DNA of 54,032 bases from Chthoniobacterales bacterium (GTDB lineage Bacteria > Verrucomicrobiota > Verrucomicrobiia > Chthoniobacterales > UBA10450), in the NCBI GenBank assembly GCA_013821455.1, contig JACDGS010000028.1:1-54032 (forward strand), given 5' to 3'. The position numbers and the translations under genes were made by a program. Positions 1 through 7,964 of the stretch are shown one piece after another (the first letter of the stretch is position 1; each line of letters begins with the position of its first letter). The notes beneath the pieces were generated by a model. It was not told where the DNA came from. It made no database searches and was given only the letters and a program-made list of their open reading frames with translations.

Positions 1-470
1 AGGTGATGCAGATCGCGCATGAGCTCGGTTTGAAATCGAGTGCGACGATGATGTTCGGCCATGTGGAGACGATCGCGGAGCGGGTGGAGCATTTGCAGCG
101 TGTGCGCGACCAGCAGGATGCGAGCGGCGGCTTCACGGCTTTTATTTGCTGGACGTTTCAGCCGCAACACACGGTCTTGAAAGTCGAGCACCCGACGGGC
201 TCGGCGGAATATCTGCGGATGCAGGCGCTGGCGCGGATTTTCCTCGATAACATCCCTAACATTCAAAGCTCGTGGGTGACGCAAGGTCCGCAGATCGGGC
301 AGGTGGCGCTGAAATATGGCGCGAACGATTTTGGCTCGGTCATGATGGAGGAAAATGTGGTGAGTAGTGCGGGCACGACTTTCCGCCTCGATGCGGACAA
401 GATCGAAGCGCTCATTCGCGCGGCCGGCTACGAGCCGCGCCGGCGCAATAATTGGTATGAACTCCTCTAG
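1..470 (+). CDS. mqnC: Cyclic dehypoxanthinyl futalosine synthase MqnC (C-terminal part)
   Basis: The gene enters from outside the window; about the last 155 residues are present, in frame from base 3. MqnC is a radical-SAM enzyme that cyclises dehypoxanthinyl futalosine in the futalosine route to menaquinone. The visible half carries family-typical blocks: SSATMMFGHVET, GGFTAFICWTFQP, FLDNIPNIQSSWVTQGP, GANDFGSVMMEENVVS and a GYEPRRRNNWY tail. The N-terminal cluster cysteines lie outside the window. The related enzymes MqnE and CofH share the fold, but the WTFQP and NIPNIQSSWVTQGP blocks favour MqnC. It implies that menaquinone is made by the futalosine pathway. Confidence 0.9.
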   Translation, partial: VMQIAHELGLKSSATMMFGHVETIAERVEHLQRVRDQQDASGGFTAFICWTFQPQHTVLKVEHPTGSAEYLRMQALARIFLDNIPNIQSSWVTQGPQIGQVALKYGANDFGSVMMEENVVSSAGTTFRLDADKIEALIRAAGYEPRRRNNWYELL

Positions 471-661
471 GCTGGCCGTTTGCCGCAGCCGGCGTCGCTG
501 TGCCTAACGATGCCGCGGGGCGCTCGCGACGAACGCGAAAAGCCGCACCAGAAGGAAAATCTCCAACACGAAATTCGCAACTCCTGCCTTGACGTTATCG
601 TCCGCGTTACCCATCTAGTACGCCAATTCTCCATCCGCCTGGCTTGGCGGTCGCTTTTCTT
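471..661. other. Intergenic, bamA leader
   Basis: This 191-base gap holds no convincing gene. A short open frame from base 480 has no recognisable protein and runs into bamA. One copy of the 9-mer GCCTAACGA lies at 502-510. No clear terminator is seen after mqnC. Confidence 0.5.
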
Positions 662-2971
662 ATGAAACTATTCATCTCGTTAGGCCGCTTCTCGGCGCTA
701 TGTCTTTTGTCAGGCCTGATCCTCGTCTGCGCGCGGACGGCTCGGGCGCAGGGTATCGAGGGAGCCACGATCACGGCGATCGAGGTGAGCTATGTCGGCC
801 CGCAGACCGTGAGCAAGGATCGGGTGCTGGCGAACATGCGCACCAAAGTTGGCGCGCATTATTCCGAGGCGACGGTGGAGGACGATATTCGTGGTCTTTA
901 TCAGACGGCGAAAATTCAAAATGTCCGCATCTTTGGCGAGCCAACTGCGGGCGGCGTGCGGGTGCAGGTAATTCTCGCGACGCGCGCGCTGGTGACCGAA
1001 ATCGAGGTCGACGGAGCGCATGAGTTGTCGGCGACCTCGGTGCGCAAGCGCGTGAAAGTCAAACTCCCCGCGGCGGCTGACGCGGAGAAGCTGGAGGAAG
1101 GCCGCGAGGCAATTAACGATTACTACCAGGCGAAGGGCTTCACCGATGTAAAGGTCGATCTACAGTTAGTGAATAACGAGGCGAAGGGGACAGCGCGGGC
1201 CGTTTACACCATCCAGGAAGGAGAGAAAGGGGCCGTGCGCGTGGTTCGTTTCGAAGGCAACAAGACCTTCGGCGCTCGCAAGCTGCGGAAGGTGATGAAG
1301 ACGCGGCCGAAAACAGTCATCTCCTTCCTCGATAAATCAGGCCGGCTCGATCAGGCGCAATTGCAACAGGATCTCGATAGTATTCGCGAGTACTACCAAA
1401 ACCATGGCTACATCGACATCGCCATTCCCGAAGTGCGGCAGGAACGTTTCGCCGGCGGCGTCCGCCTCGTCATCGTGATTAAGGAAGGTGTTCAATATCA
1501 TGTGCGCCAGGTGGGTTTCTCGGGCGAGCAGGCGACGAACGAGCAAAAGCTGCGTGCGATTTTGAAAATGAAGGAAGGCAGCGTTTACACTCCGGAGGCA
1601 CTGGGAAAAGACACGAAGGCGATCACGGATGGTTACGGCACCGGTGGCTATGTTGATGTAGACGTGCATCCGGATGGAACGCCGGCTGGGCAGGGCCTGG
1701 TTGATCTCCACTACACCATCACGGAGGGGGAGCGCTCTTTTGTCGAGCGCGTGAATATAGTCGGCAACACCCGCACGAAAGACAAAGTCATCCGGCGCGA
1801 GGTCCTCGTTTTGCCGGGGGATGTGTACGACACGGTGCGCGTCGATATTACAAAGCAGCGTCTCGAGAACCTGGGTTACTTTGAAAAGGTCGAAACCTTC
1901 CCAGAGCAGACCGGGATTCCGAGCCGGCGCAATCTGCTCGTGCAGGTAGAAGAGAAGCGCACCGGTTCCCTGCAATTCGGCGCGGGCTACAGCACGATCG
2001 ACAGCGTGATCGGTTTCGTCGAATTTTCCCAGGGCAACTTCGACTTGCTCAACTATCCGACCTTCACCGGCGCCGGCCAGAAGTTCCGCGCCCGGGCGCA
2101 GTTCGGATCGCAACGGCAGGATTATGAAGTTTCGCTCACCGAGCCGTATTTTCTCGGCTATCGCTTTTCGTTAGGCGGCGACGTTTTTTATCACGGAGCG
2201 AGTTTCCTTAGCTCGGTTTACGATGAGCGCGATTACGGGTTTTCGCTCACGTCGCGGTTGCCTCTCACGACCTTCTCTTACGGCACACTCACTTATCGCT
2301 TGGAAGACGTAGAGATTTACAATGTTGATCCGAACGCTTCGGCACTTATTCAAATCGAAGCCGGCACGCGCTTGAAGAGCGAGCTAACGCCTTCCTACGT
2401 TTACGACACGCGCGACAACGTTTTCCTTACTCGTCACGGCCACCGGTTCATTTTCACGCCGCACGTCGCCGGTGGTTTCCTGGGCGGTGACGTGCAGACT
2501 TATGGGTTTGATTTTCAAGCGTCGCAATACTTCCTGCTCCCGCTCGATAACATTCTCCTCTTCAACGGCGAGGTCGCGGTCATCGACACCTGGGGCAGCG
2601 GCAACGAGGTGCCGATTTTCGATCGCCTCTTCCTCGGGGGCGCGAACGATTTGCGCGGCTTCAATTACCGCGACGTCTCACCGCGCGACGTGAACGGCGA
2701 ACCGCTCGGCGGCAAGACTCTCGCGCGCTTCACGGTGGAAGACACGTTTCCGGTTATTCCCAAAGTGCGCGTCGCGGTCTTTTATGATACCGGTTTTGTG
2801 CATAAAGACGCCTATGACATCGATACCGCCGGGCTCGCGGGCGACGTCGGCGTCGGCGTTCGTCTCGACCTTCCGGTCGGTCCTCTGCGCCTCGATTACG
2901 GGTTTCCGATCCAAGGCAGCAAGGGAAGCAACGGCGGCAAGTTCAACTTCAGCGTCGGCTATCAATTTTGA
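662..2971 (+). CDS. bamA: Outer-membrane assembly factor BamA (Omp85)
   Basis: BamA folds and inserts beta-barrel proteins into the outer membrane. The 769-residue product starts with a signal peptide (MKLFISLGRF, hydrophobic core, cut after ARTARAQ). Five POTRA-like repeats fill about residues 30-420; the FxGN-type turns FEGNKTF and IVGNTRT are visible. A C-terminal barrel follows, with GGANDLRGFNYRD (loop-6 (V/L)RGF motif) and a terminal aromatic residue in GYQF. The ATG at 662 is preferred over an upstream in-frame TTG at 644 because the signal peptide begins there. A TCGTTAGGC word sits in the signal-peptide codons at 678. The gene is followed at 57 bases by ompH, the usual bamA-skp arrangement. 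Confidence 0.96.
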   Translation: MKLFISLGRFSALCLLSGLILVCARTARAQGIEGATITAIEVSYVGPQTVSKDRVLANMRTKVGAHYSEATVEDDIRGLYQTAKIQNVRIFGEPTAGGVRVQVILATRALVTEIEVDGAHELSATSVRKRVKVKLPAAADAEKLEEGREAINDYYQAKGFTDVKVDLQLVNNEAKGTARAVYTIQEGEKGAVRVVRFEGNKTFGARKLRKVMKTRPKTVISFLDKSGRLDQAQLQQDLDSIREYYQNHGYIDIAIPEVRQERFAGGVRLVIVIKEGVQYHVRQVGFSGEQATNEQKLRAILKMKEGSVYTPEALGKDTKAITDGYGTGGYVDVDVHPDGTPAGQGLVDLHYTITEGERSFVERVNIVGNTRTKDKVIRREVLVLPGDVYDTVRVDITKQRLENLGYFEKVETFPEQTGIPSRRNLLVQVEEKRTGSLQFGAGYSTIDSVIGFVEFSQGNFDLLNYPTFTGAGQKFRARAQFGSQRQDYEVSLTEPYFLGYRFSLGGDVFYHGASFLSSVYDERDYGFSLTSRLPLTTFSYGTLTYRLEDVEIYNVDPNASALIQIEAGTRLKSELTPSYVYDTRDNVFLTRHGHRFIFTPHVAGGFLGGDVQTYGFDFQASQYFLLPLDNILLFNGEVAVIDTWGSGNEVPIFDRLFLGGANDLRGFNYRDVSPRDVNGEPLGGKTLARFTVEDTFPVIPKVRVAVFYDTGFVHKDAYDIDTAGLAGDVGVGVRLDLPVGPLRLDYGFPIQGSKGSNGGKFNFSVGYQF

Positions 2972-3027
2972 ACGGTGCCGGGCACTTGCAGTCTAAGGCC
3001 TTCCCGACTACCTGTCTGACCTTACAT

Positions 3028-3639
3028 ATGAAAAAACTCACCCTCGTGCTTCTGATTTCTGCTCTGGTACTGCCGATCGCGGCCTTTGGCCAGGGCCTTA
3101 AAGTCGGCACCATCGACATGAATCGCGCGTTCAAGGAATACAACAAGACCAAGGACGCCGAAGGCAAAATCAACGACGCCAAGAATGCCGCGAAGAAAGA
3201 GTATGACGATCGCGCCGACACCTACAAAAAGGCGATCGATGAAATCAATAAGATCAATCAGCAGCTCGAAGCACCGGCATTAAGCGCCGACGCCAAGACG
3301 CAAAAAGCGAAAGACCGCGACGAGAAGATCGCGAGCGTCAAGAACATGGAGCGCGAAATCAACGAGTTTCGCCAAACCCGCGAGAAGCAACTCCAAGAGC
3401 AAGCCGTGCGGATGCGCGATGGCATTGTGAAGGAAATTACCGATGTCGTGATGGTCAAAGTGAAGGCCGACGCCATGGATCTCGTCTTCGACAAATCGGG
3501 CGTGAGTCTGAACGGCGTCCCGACCGTGATGTATGCGAAGGACACCTTTGATTTTACGAGCGATGTCATCACCCAACTGAACAAAGCCGGTGCCAGCGCT
3601 CCGGCGCCGAAGGCTGCGGCGAGCCCGGTGAAAAAGTAG
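3028..3639 (+). CDS. ompH: OmpH/Skp-family periplasmic chaperone
   Basis: The 203-residue protein has a signal peptide (MKKLTLVLLISALVLPIAAFGQ), then the Skp opening GLKVGTIDMNRAFKEYNKTKD, a long charged coiled-coil stretch (about residues 50-130) and a C-terminal strand region DLVFDKSGVSLNGVPTVMYAKD. Skp trimers hold unfolded outer-membrane proteins for BamA. The ATG at 3028 gives the clean signal peptide; an in-frame upstream start at 2968 would overlap the end of bamA and is not favoured. The tail is rich in Ala and Pro (ASAPAPKAAASPVKK). A strong terminator follows directly. Confidence 0.93.
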   Translation: MKKLTLVLLISALVLPIAAFGQGLKVGTIDMNRAFKEYNKTKDAEGKINDAKNAAKKEYDDRADTYKKAIDEINKINQQLEAPALSADAKTQKAKDRDEKIASVKNMEREINEFRQTREKQLQEQAVRMRDGIVKEITDVVMVKVKADAMDLVFDKSGVSLNGVPTVMYAKDTFDFTSDVITQLNKAGASAPAPKAAASPVKK

Positions 3640-3662
3640 CACCGCGCGCAACGACGAATTTG

Positions 3663-3696
3663 GAACGCACGCCACGAGGCGTGCGTTCTTTTTTTT
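3663..3696 (+). terminator. Rho-independent terminator after ompH
   Basis: A perfect 11-base-pair stem (GAACGCACGCC pairing with GGCGTGCGTTC, loop ACGA) is followed by eight T residues. It closes the bamA-ompH unit 23 bases after the ompH stop. An open frame that would start at 3660 lies inside this hairpin, one reason to start the next gene at 3723. Confidence 0.93.
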
Positions 3697-3722
3697 GCTC
3701 TGATCGCGTGCGAAGATCGCAA

Positions 3723-4526
3723 ATGCTTTCCCGGGTCGTCATCGCGTTCGGAATTTTTGCAGTACTTTCCGGCCACGCGAGTGCCGCCGCGGCTTGGGAG
3801 AAAACCATCAGCAGTTCGGCCCGTGGCATTTTTCCAAATCCCCGGCCGATGCGGGCCACTTATCAATTTGGTTGGAACGAAGTGGTCGCTGCGACGGCCG
3901 AGATTAATTTTAGCGTCGTTAACGGCCATCTCGAATTAGTCGGCACCGGCCAAACATCGGGAGTCGTCCGTGCCCTCTGGAAGTTCGACGTGCAACATCG
4001 CGCCACCGCCGACCCAGCGACTCTCCGGCCGCTACTCATGCATCAGGTCGATGCACTGCGGAGCAAAACCGTCACGACCGATCTGGTTTTCAGCGCGACC
4101 GGCGTTACTCGCATCCGCTCCGACACAAAGACAAAAAAACCTCCGACCCCAAAGAGCTTCGACTTTCCCGGGTTGCTGGATTTGCACTCGGCTTTGCTCT
4201 GCCTCCGCAGCCAGCCGCTCACCGATGGAGCGGTGCAGCGCATCGTCGTCTATCCCGCGACCAACGCCTACCTCGCCACCGTCACGGTCGCGAAGCACGA
4301 AAGCGTGAAAGTGGGCGCCGGCACTTACAAGGCCATCAAACTCGATTTGCAGTTGAGCAAGGTCAACAAACAGCGCGAGCTGGAGCAACACAAGAAGTTC
4401 AGCCAAGCGAGCGTCTGGATTTCCGACGACGCCGACAGGCTCCTTCTGCGCATCGAAGCGCGCGTCTTCATCGGCACCGTTTTCGCCGAATTGCAGTCTG
4501 TGCAATTCGCGAGCGAGAAACATTAG
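3723..4526 (+). CDS. DUF3108 secreted protein
   Basis: The 267-residue protein begins with a signal peptide (MLSRVVIAFGIFAVLSGHASA). The body resembles DUF3108 proteins: MRATYQFGWNEVVAATAEI, a strand-rich region, RTDTKTKK-like linker, FDFPGLLDLHSALLCLRSQP, and a C-terminal block with ASVWISDDADRLLLRIEAR. DUF3108 proteins are envelope proteins of unsettled function. The start was chosen because the longer frame reads through the preceding terminator. It is convergent with the peptidoglycan-binding gene. Confidence 0.78.
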   Translation: MLSRVVIAFGIFAVLSGHASAAAAWEKTISSSARGIFPNPRPMRATYQFGWNEVVAATAEINFSVVNGHLELVGTGQTSGVVRALWKFDVQHRATADPATLRPLLMHQVDALRSKTVTTDLVFSATGVTRIRSDTKTKKPPTPKSFDFPGLLDLHSALLCLRSQPLTDGAVQRIVVYPATNAYLATVTVAKHESVKVGAGTYKAIKLDLQLSKVNKQRELEQHKKFSQASVWISDDADRLLLRIEARVFIGTVFAELQSVQFASEKH

Positions 4527-4575
4527 CGCGCGCTTTGGCCTGGCCGCTTTGACATCCGCCTAACGAGTGGCGCTG

Positions 4576-5331
4576 TTATTCCGGAATCCACTGGCCGCGA
4601 TAAACCGGCCGGCGAAAGATGGGACGTCGCCCAAGGAGACGAGGCCCGTGCTGACCCGGAAGCAAACCAAGCGTCGAAAGAGTTTCCATCGTTAGGCGCC
4701 CGTCCGGCACGAGGCCGTAGCGCCGCTGATAAGCTTGCAAAGCCGCCACCGTCGCCGGGCCAAACTCTCCGTCGATCCCGTTGCGATAAAATCCGAAACG
4801 CGCCAGCAAAGTTTGCGTCCCGACAATCACATGCCGCTGCACGTCCGGAGGCGCCTGCTCGTAGGGCGTGCCGCCAAAAACTCCGGCCGCCCCGGCGCCA
4901 AAACCGGGAGGACGGGGCGAACCGTTGTCGTTAGGAGTCCATGGCCGGGCTCTATTTCCCGGCGGCCGCTCCGGCGGCAGTTCGGCGGATTGCCCTTCTT
5001 CCTCCGAGTTGCGCTCCGCGGGCGCAGGCGCGGAACGCGCCGGCGGAGCGGCCGGTGCGGCCTTGCCCGCCCCCACGCCTAACGATCGCAAAGTTTCCGC
5101 ATCGATCTGGCCGGTGATCTGGAGCCCGTTGCGAATCTGATAGCGCCGGATGGCGGCCGTCGTGTCGGCATTCTTCTCACCCGTGACATCGCCGTAATAA
5201 AACCCCTGATCTTTCAAGACCTGCTGCACTGCGGAAGTCGTTTGATCCGCGCGCGCCGTCGACACGATCGTTAGGCAGAAAAGAACAAAGGCCAACCATC
5301 CCAGTTTCATGACGAAAATCGGACGCTTCAT
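4576..5331 (-). CDS. Secreted protein with two peptidoglycan-binding domains
   Basis: The 251-residue product starts with a signal peptide (MKRPIFVMKLGWLAFVLFCLTIVSTARA). One PG_binding_1 repeat lies near residues 33-85 (VLKDQGFYYGDVTGEKNADT, RRYQIRNGLQITGQID) and a second near 170-225 (LLARFGFYRNGIDGEFGPAT, YQRRYGLVPDGRLT). A Pro/Ala-rich linker separates them. No catalytic domain is visible. It lies 9 bases after the amidase gene and is probably the last member of the UBact-proteasome-amidase run. The 9-mer appears three times inside it (SLG-type reading at 5077). Confidence 0.85.
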   Translation of the reverse strand: MKRPIFVMKLGWLAFVLFCLTIVSTARADQTTSAVQQVLKDQGFYYGDVTGEKNADTTAAIRRYQIRNGLQITGQIDAETLRSLGVGAGKAAPAAPPARSAPAPAERNSEEEGQSAELPPERPPGNRARPWTPNDNGSPRPPGFGAGAAGVFGGTPYEQAPPDVQRHVIVGTQTLLARFGFYRNGIDGEFGPATVAALQAYQRRYGLVPDGRLTMETLSTLGLLPGQHGPRLLGRRPIFRRPVYRGQWIPE

Positions 5332-5340
5332 CGAGCACAG

Positions 5341-6117
5341 TTATTCAGCGGGCGCCGCCCAGGCCAGCGTCGGTTCGTTAGGCAAACTCGCCTCGCGATA
5401 ACGGCAAATCCCGTCGCAGATCGCGCTGGCGATCTGCTGCCGATAGCCGGTCGTCGTCAGTTTCGCGACATCCGCTGGGTTGGTGATAAAGCCGCCCTCT
5501 ACCAAAGCCGATGGATGTCGCACTTGGGCGATGACATAGAACCGCTCCGACTTGATTCCGCGATTCAACGCCTGCGTCCTTTCGACCAGCGCGGCTTGGA
5601 GAAAACGCGCGAGACTTTCACTCTGGGCGAAAAGCGGTTTTGATTCGCGGGGTTGCAGGAACGAAAACCAACCGAAAATCCCAGGGCTCGTCGCGTTTTG
5701 TCGCGCAGCAAAGTATGTCTCCACGCCCGATGCGGCCGCGCGTTCGCCGTCGTTAAAATGAATGCTGACGAAGAGCGAATTCTTCTCGTGGTTCGCGACC
5801 TCAGCGCGTTGCGCGAGCGAGAGATAACGATCCGAATCGCGCGTCAGCCTCGTGGTATAACCGGCCGCGCGCAGAAGCATCTCGGCGCGCCGCGCGACAT
5901 CGAGCGTGAGATCTTTTTCCAGGACTGCGCCGCACATCGCGCCGGAATCCTGTCCACCGTGACCGGGATCGAGCACAATCACCGGCGCTGCTTCGTTCCC
6001 GCGCGCGATGGGACGTGATTTTGCTACCGGCTGCAGCGGCGGCGTGACCAGCAGGAAGCAGACAAACGATATCGCCAGCAGGATCAGGCCGAACCAGGAG
6101 AGAATGGGCCGGAACAT
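5341..6117 (-). CDS. N-acetylmuramoyl-L-alanine amidase (Amidase_3)
   Basis: The 258-residue zinc amidase cleaves the bond between N-acetylmuramic acid and the stem peptide. An N-terminal membrane anchor or signal (MFRPILSWFGLILLAISFVCFLLV) precedes the domain. Motifs in order: VIVLDPGHGGQDSGA (first zinc His), VLEKDLTLDVARRAEML (zinc Glu), SLFVSIHFNDG (second zinc His) and ALVEGGFITNPADV (catalytic Glu). The gene follows the proteasome alpha gene by 15 bases on the same strand and precedes a PG-binding protein by 9, so they are likely cotranscribed. Confidence 0.92.
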   Translation of the reverse strand: MFRPILSWFGLILLAISFVCFLLVTPPLQPVAKSRPIARGNEAAPVIVLDPGHGGQDSGAMCGAVLEKDLTLDVARRAEMLLRAAGYTTRLTRDSDRYLSLAQRAEVANHEKNSLFVSIHFNDGERAAASGVETYFAARQNATSPGIFGWFSFLQPRESKPLFAQSESLARFLQAALVERTQALNRGIKSERFYVIAQVRHPSALVEGGFITNPADVAKLTTTGYRQQIASAICDGICRYREASLPNEPTLAWAAPAE

Positions 6118-6132
6118 TAAGTCCTTTACTCG

Positions 6133-6900
6133 TTAGGCCGAAAGCGTCGCCAACTCGTTAGCGGTCAGCGCACGATAACGAATTGCGGTCGTCACGTTAC
6201 GCTCGAGCACGCAAGCTTCCAACGTCGCGCCGCGTAGCTTTTCCACCCGGAAATCAAGCAGCGCCGGATGCGACGGCAGGTCGCTGGCCGCGTCCTCGGC
6301 GATCGGCATCGCGCCCACGCTCCAAGCATCGAGCGCGACCTTCATCGCGCCGTGCAATGTTGCCTTCGGATCATGATCGCGCCGGAGCAGTTCTTCCATC
6401 GCTTCCGTGGCGCGCGTCGTCCCGCTGATGGCGCAAAAGCCGGGACTCGTTAGGCCAGCCTCGGCTGCGATCGCGCCGTCATATTCGACCCGCAGGAAAA
6501 GATCGGCTTCTGGCTCCGGTCCGACTTCCGCGAAAATCATCCGCGCCAGATAAGGCGCGCCGTAAACCTGCTCGAAGGCCGTCTTCAGCAGCGGGCTGAG
6601 CGAATAGAAAGCCAGCCGCCGCAAAGACACGTCAGCCGCCGAACGCGTGAAACCCTCCGTGCTCGCGAGCTCGATCGCCGCCATGCGCAAGCGCTCGATA
6701 TCGCCCGGATGCCCAATCGCGCCCAAGGCGATTCGGTCGTAAATCTCGAACAGCTTTTGCCGCGCATGTCCAACCGTCACCAGCAGAATGCCGTCGCGAT
6801 AGTTCAGCGCCGCAATGGGACTTCCCGGCGCCAGTTGCGTCTCGATATACTCGCGGCGATTCGCGATCGCCTCGACCCAGCGATAAGGCTCTTCAATCAT
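6133..6900 (-). CDS. prcA: 20S proteasome alpha-type subunit
   Basis: This 255-residue protein resembles bacterial proteasome alpha (PrcA) subunits: MIEEPYRWVEAIANRREYIETQLAPGSP at the N-terminus, then GILLVTVGHARQKLFEIYDRIALGAIGHPGDIERLR, which matches the alpha-subunit strand-turn-helix, and AAIELASTEGFTRS. It has no N-terminal processing threonine, as expected of the gating ring. Its start codon overlaps the stop of the beta gene by four bases (ATGA), so the two are translationally coupled. The identification depends strongly on the beta neighbour; alone the sequence is divergent. Confidence 0.82.
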   Translation of the reverse strand: MIEEPYRWVEAIANRREYIETQLAPGSPIAALNYRDGILLVTVGHARQKLFEIYDRIALGAIGHPGDIERLRMAAIELASTEGFTRSAADVSLRRLAFYSLSPLLKTAFEQVYGAPYLARMIFAEVGPEPEADLFLRVEYDGAIAAEAGLTSPGFCAISGTTRATEAMEELLRRDHDPKATLHGAMKVALDAWSVGAMPIAEDAASDLPSHPALLDFRVEKLRGATLEACVLERNVTTAIRYRALTANELATLSA

Positions 6901-7709
6901 GCGACCGTGCTCTTGAAACGCGCCGCAATTTCCGCTTCCGGCAACGTCCTGATTCCATCACGGGAAATGATCTTGATGATCGGAAATATTTTCGCCGCCC
7001 GATCGACGCCGCCCGTCGCGGTATCAGATTCGGCCGCGGTATCGAGCGCGCGCAAAGCAAGCGTGACTGCGTCTTCTTCACGCAATTTCGGAAGCTTCTT
7101 CTTCCCCCAGTGATTTTCGTAAAACAGAACCCCGCGTACCGCTGGCGATCCGGAGCCGGTAGCGGCGTATTCCGCCACCTCGAAATTCGCGCCCATCGCG
7201 TCGTAAAAGTAAAGGCGTGCCTGTCCGTCGCCCGCAAAATCGTAGGTCGCAAAAATGGGCACGACCACGCCGACTCCCTGAAGGACGAACCCGAAATTAT
7301 CGCGCAAGAGTTTTGAAAGCGCGCGCACTTTGCCGTCCACACTCATCTCTTGCAGTTGGGTGCGACGAAAAAATTGCAACGAATGTTCGAGCACGCGTGC
7401 CATCTCCCACGCGGTCGCGGGCACACCTGCGATCGCCATAATGGAATGGCGATCGATCTCGAGAACCTTGTCCGCGCGATCGTAAACCACCGTATTACCC
7501 GCGGTCGCGCGCCGATCGCCGGCCACGAGCACGCCGCCACTGAATTTGAAGGCAAGGATCGTGGTCGCGTGCGTTTGCATCAGAGCAGGGGCATCCGGCG
7601 AGGCCACCATGGGTCCTATACGACCTATAGGTCCTATGGGACCAATAAGACCATGCCTTCGCAAGAGCGCCGGGAAATCCGCCGCCGCGCCTAACGAGTC
7701 GCTCGTCAC
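6897..7709 (-). CDS. prcB: 20S proteasome beta-type subunit
   Basis: This is the proteolytic ring subunit of a bacterial 20S proteasome. The mature N-terminus is expected at Thr49 (HATTILAFKFSGG). Counting from it, Asp17 (AGDRRATAGN) and Lys33 (DRADKVLEI) are in the canonical catalytic positions, and SGSPAVRG and SDTATGGVD match the later conserved blocks. A 48-residue propeptide precedes Thr1 and contains a GPI-type repeat (see 7611-7653). The frame begins with GTG at 7709, overlapping the UBact TGA (GTGA). An ATG at Met34 is an alternative start that would remove the repeat. Confidence 0.92.
   Translation of the reverse strand: MTSDSLGAAADFPALLRRHGLIGPIGPIGRIGPMVASPDAPALMQTHATTILAFKFSGGVLVAGDRRATAGNTVVYDRADKVLEIDRHSIMAIAGVPATAWEMARVLEHSLQFFRRTQLQEMSVDGKVRALSKLLRDNFGFVLQGVGVVVPIFATYDFAGDGQARLYFYDAMGANFEVAEYAATGSGSPAVRGVLFYENHWGKKKLPKLREEDAVTLALRALDTAAESDTATGGVDRAAKIFPIIKIISRDGIRTLPEAEIAARFKSTVA
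7611..7653 (-). repeat. Nine-base repeat GG(A/T)CC(C/T)ATA in the prcB propeptide region
   Basis: About five imperfect copies of a nine-base unit (read on the minus strand as GGTCCCATA, GGACCTATA, GGTCGTATA and variants) encode GPIGPIGRIGP just ahead of the mature proteasome beta sequence. The unit is not needed by the fold. It may be a simple repeat that expanded within the propeptide, or 5' untranslated DNA if translation begins at Met34. Confidence 0.7.
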
Positions 7710-7882
7710 TGGCCCGTGCGCTGGCGGTAGCGCTTCGATTGGTTCGGATCCACCTTGCGCATTTTCTTCAGCAGATCGCGCGTGTCCGGCTTCGAAACGT
7801 CAGGCGATTTCGGCCCGCCGCCGTCTCCTGGTTGGGGAGCCCACGGCACTGGCGCCACCGGTTTTTCCGTCCGCTCAGGCAT
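7706..7882 (-). CDS. ubact: Ubiquitin-like protein modifier UBact (Pup-like), 58 aa
   Basis: A 58-codon gene too short for usual gene calling. Translation by hand gives a protein that starts MPERTEKPVAPVPWAPQPGD, has a GGGP linker, the segment SPDVSKPDTRDLLKKMRKVD, and ends PNQSKRYRQRTGQ. The C-terminal R-T-G-Q and the DLLKKMRKVDPNQ..RYRQR block match UBact, the ubiquitin-like modifier of some Gram-negative bacteria that is conjugated through its C-terminal Glu/Gln and paired with a 20S proteasome. A Gln end suggests deamidation before ligation, as for Pup. Its TGA overlaps the GTG start of prcB. The start at 7882 has no obvious Shine-Dalgarno sequence. The ligase and the ring ATPase are not in the window. 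Confidence 0.9.
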   Translation of the reverse strand: MPERTEKPVAPVPWAPQPGDGGGPKSPDVSKPDTRDLLKKMRKVDPNQSKRYRQRTGQ

Positions 7883-7964
7883 GAAAAAATGCTACGAGCG
7901 AACCCGCCGAAACGCAAGCTGGGGCATGCTTGCCAGCCTCCGGCGGAGATGCCAAGCTTCGGCC

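Noticed and set aside
480-665. 61-codon frame before bamA
   Set aside because: No family, no ribosome site, and it overlaps the bamA signal-peptide region; treated as leader DNA.
1337-2113. Long open frame antisense to bamA
   Set aside because: It has no recognisable protein features and is the shadow of a conserved gene in GC-rich DNA.
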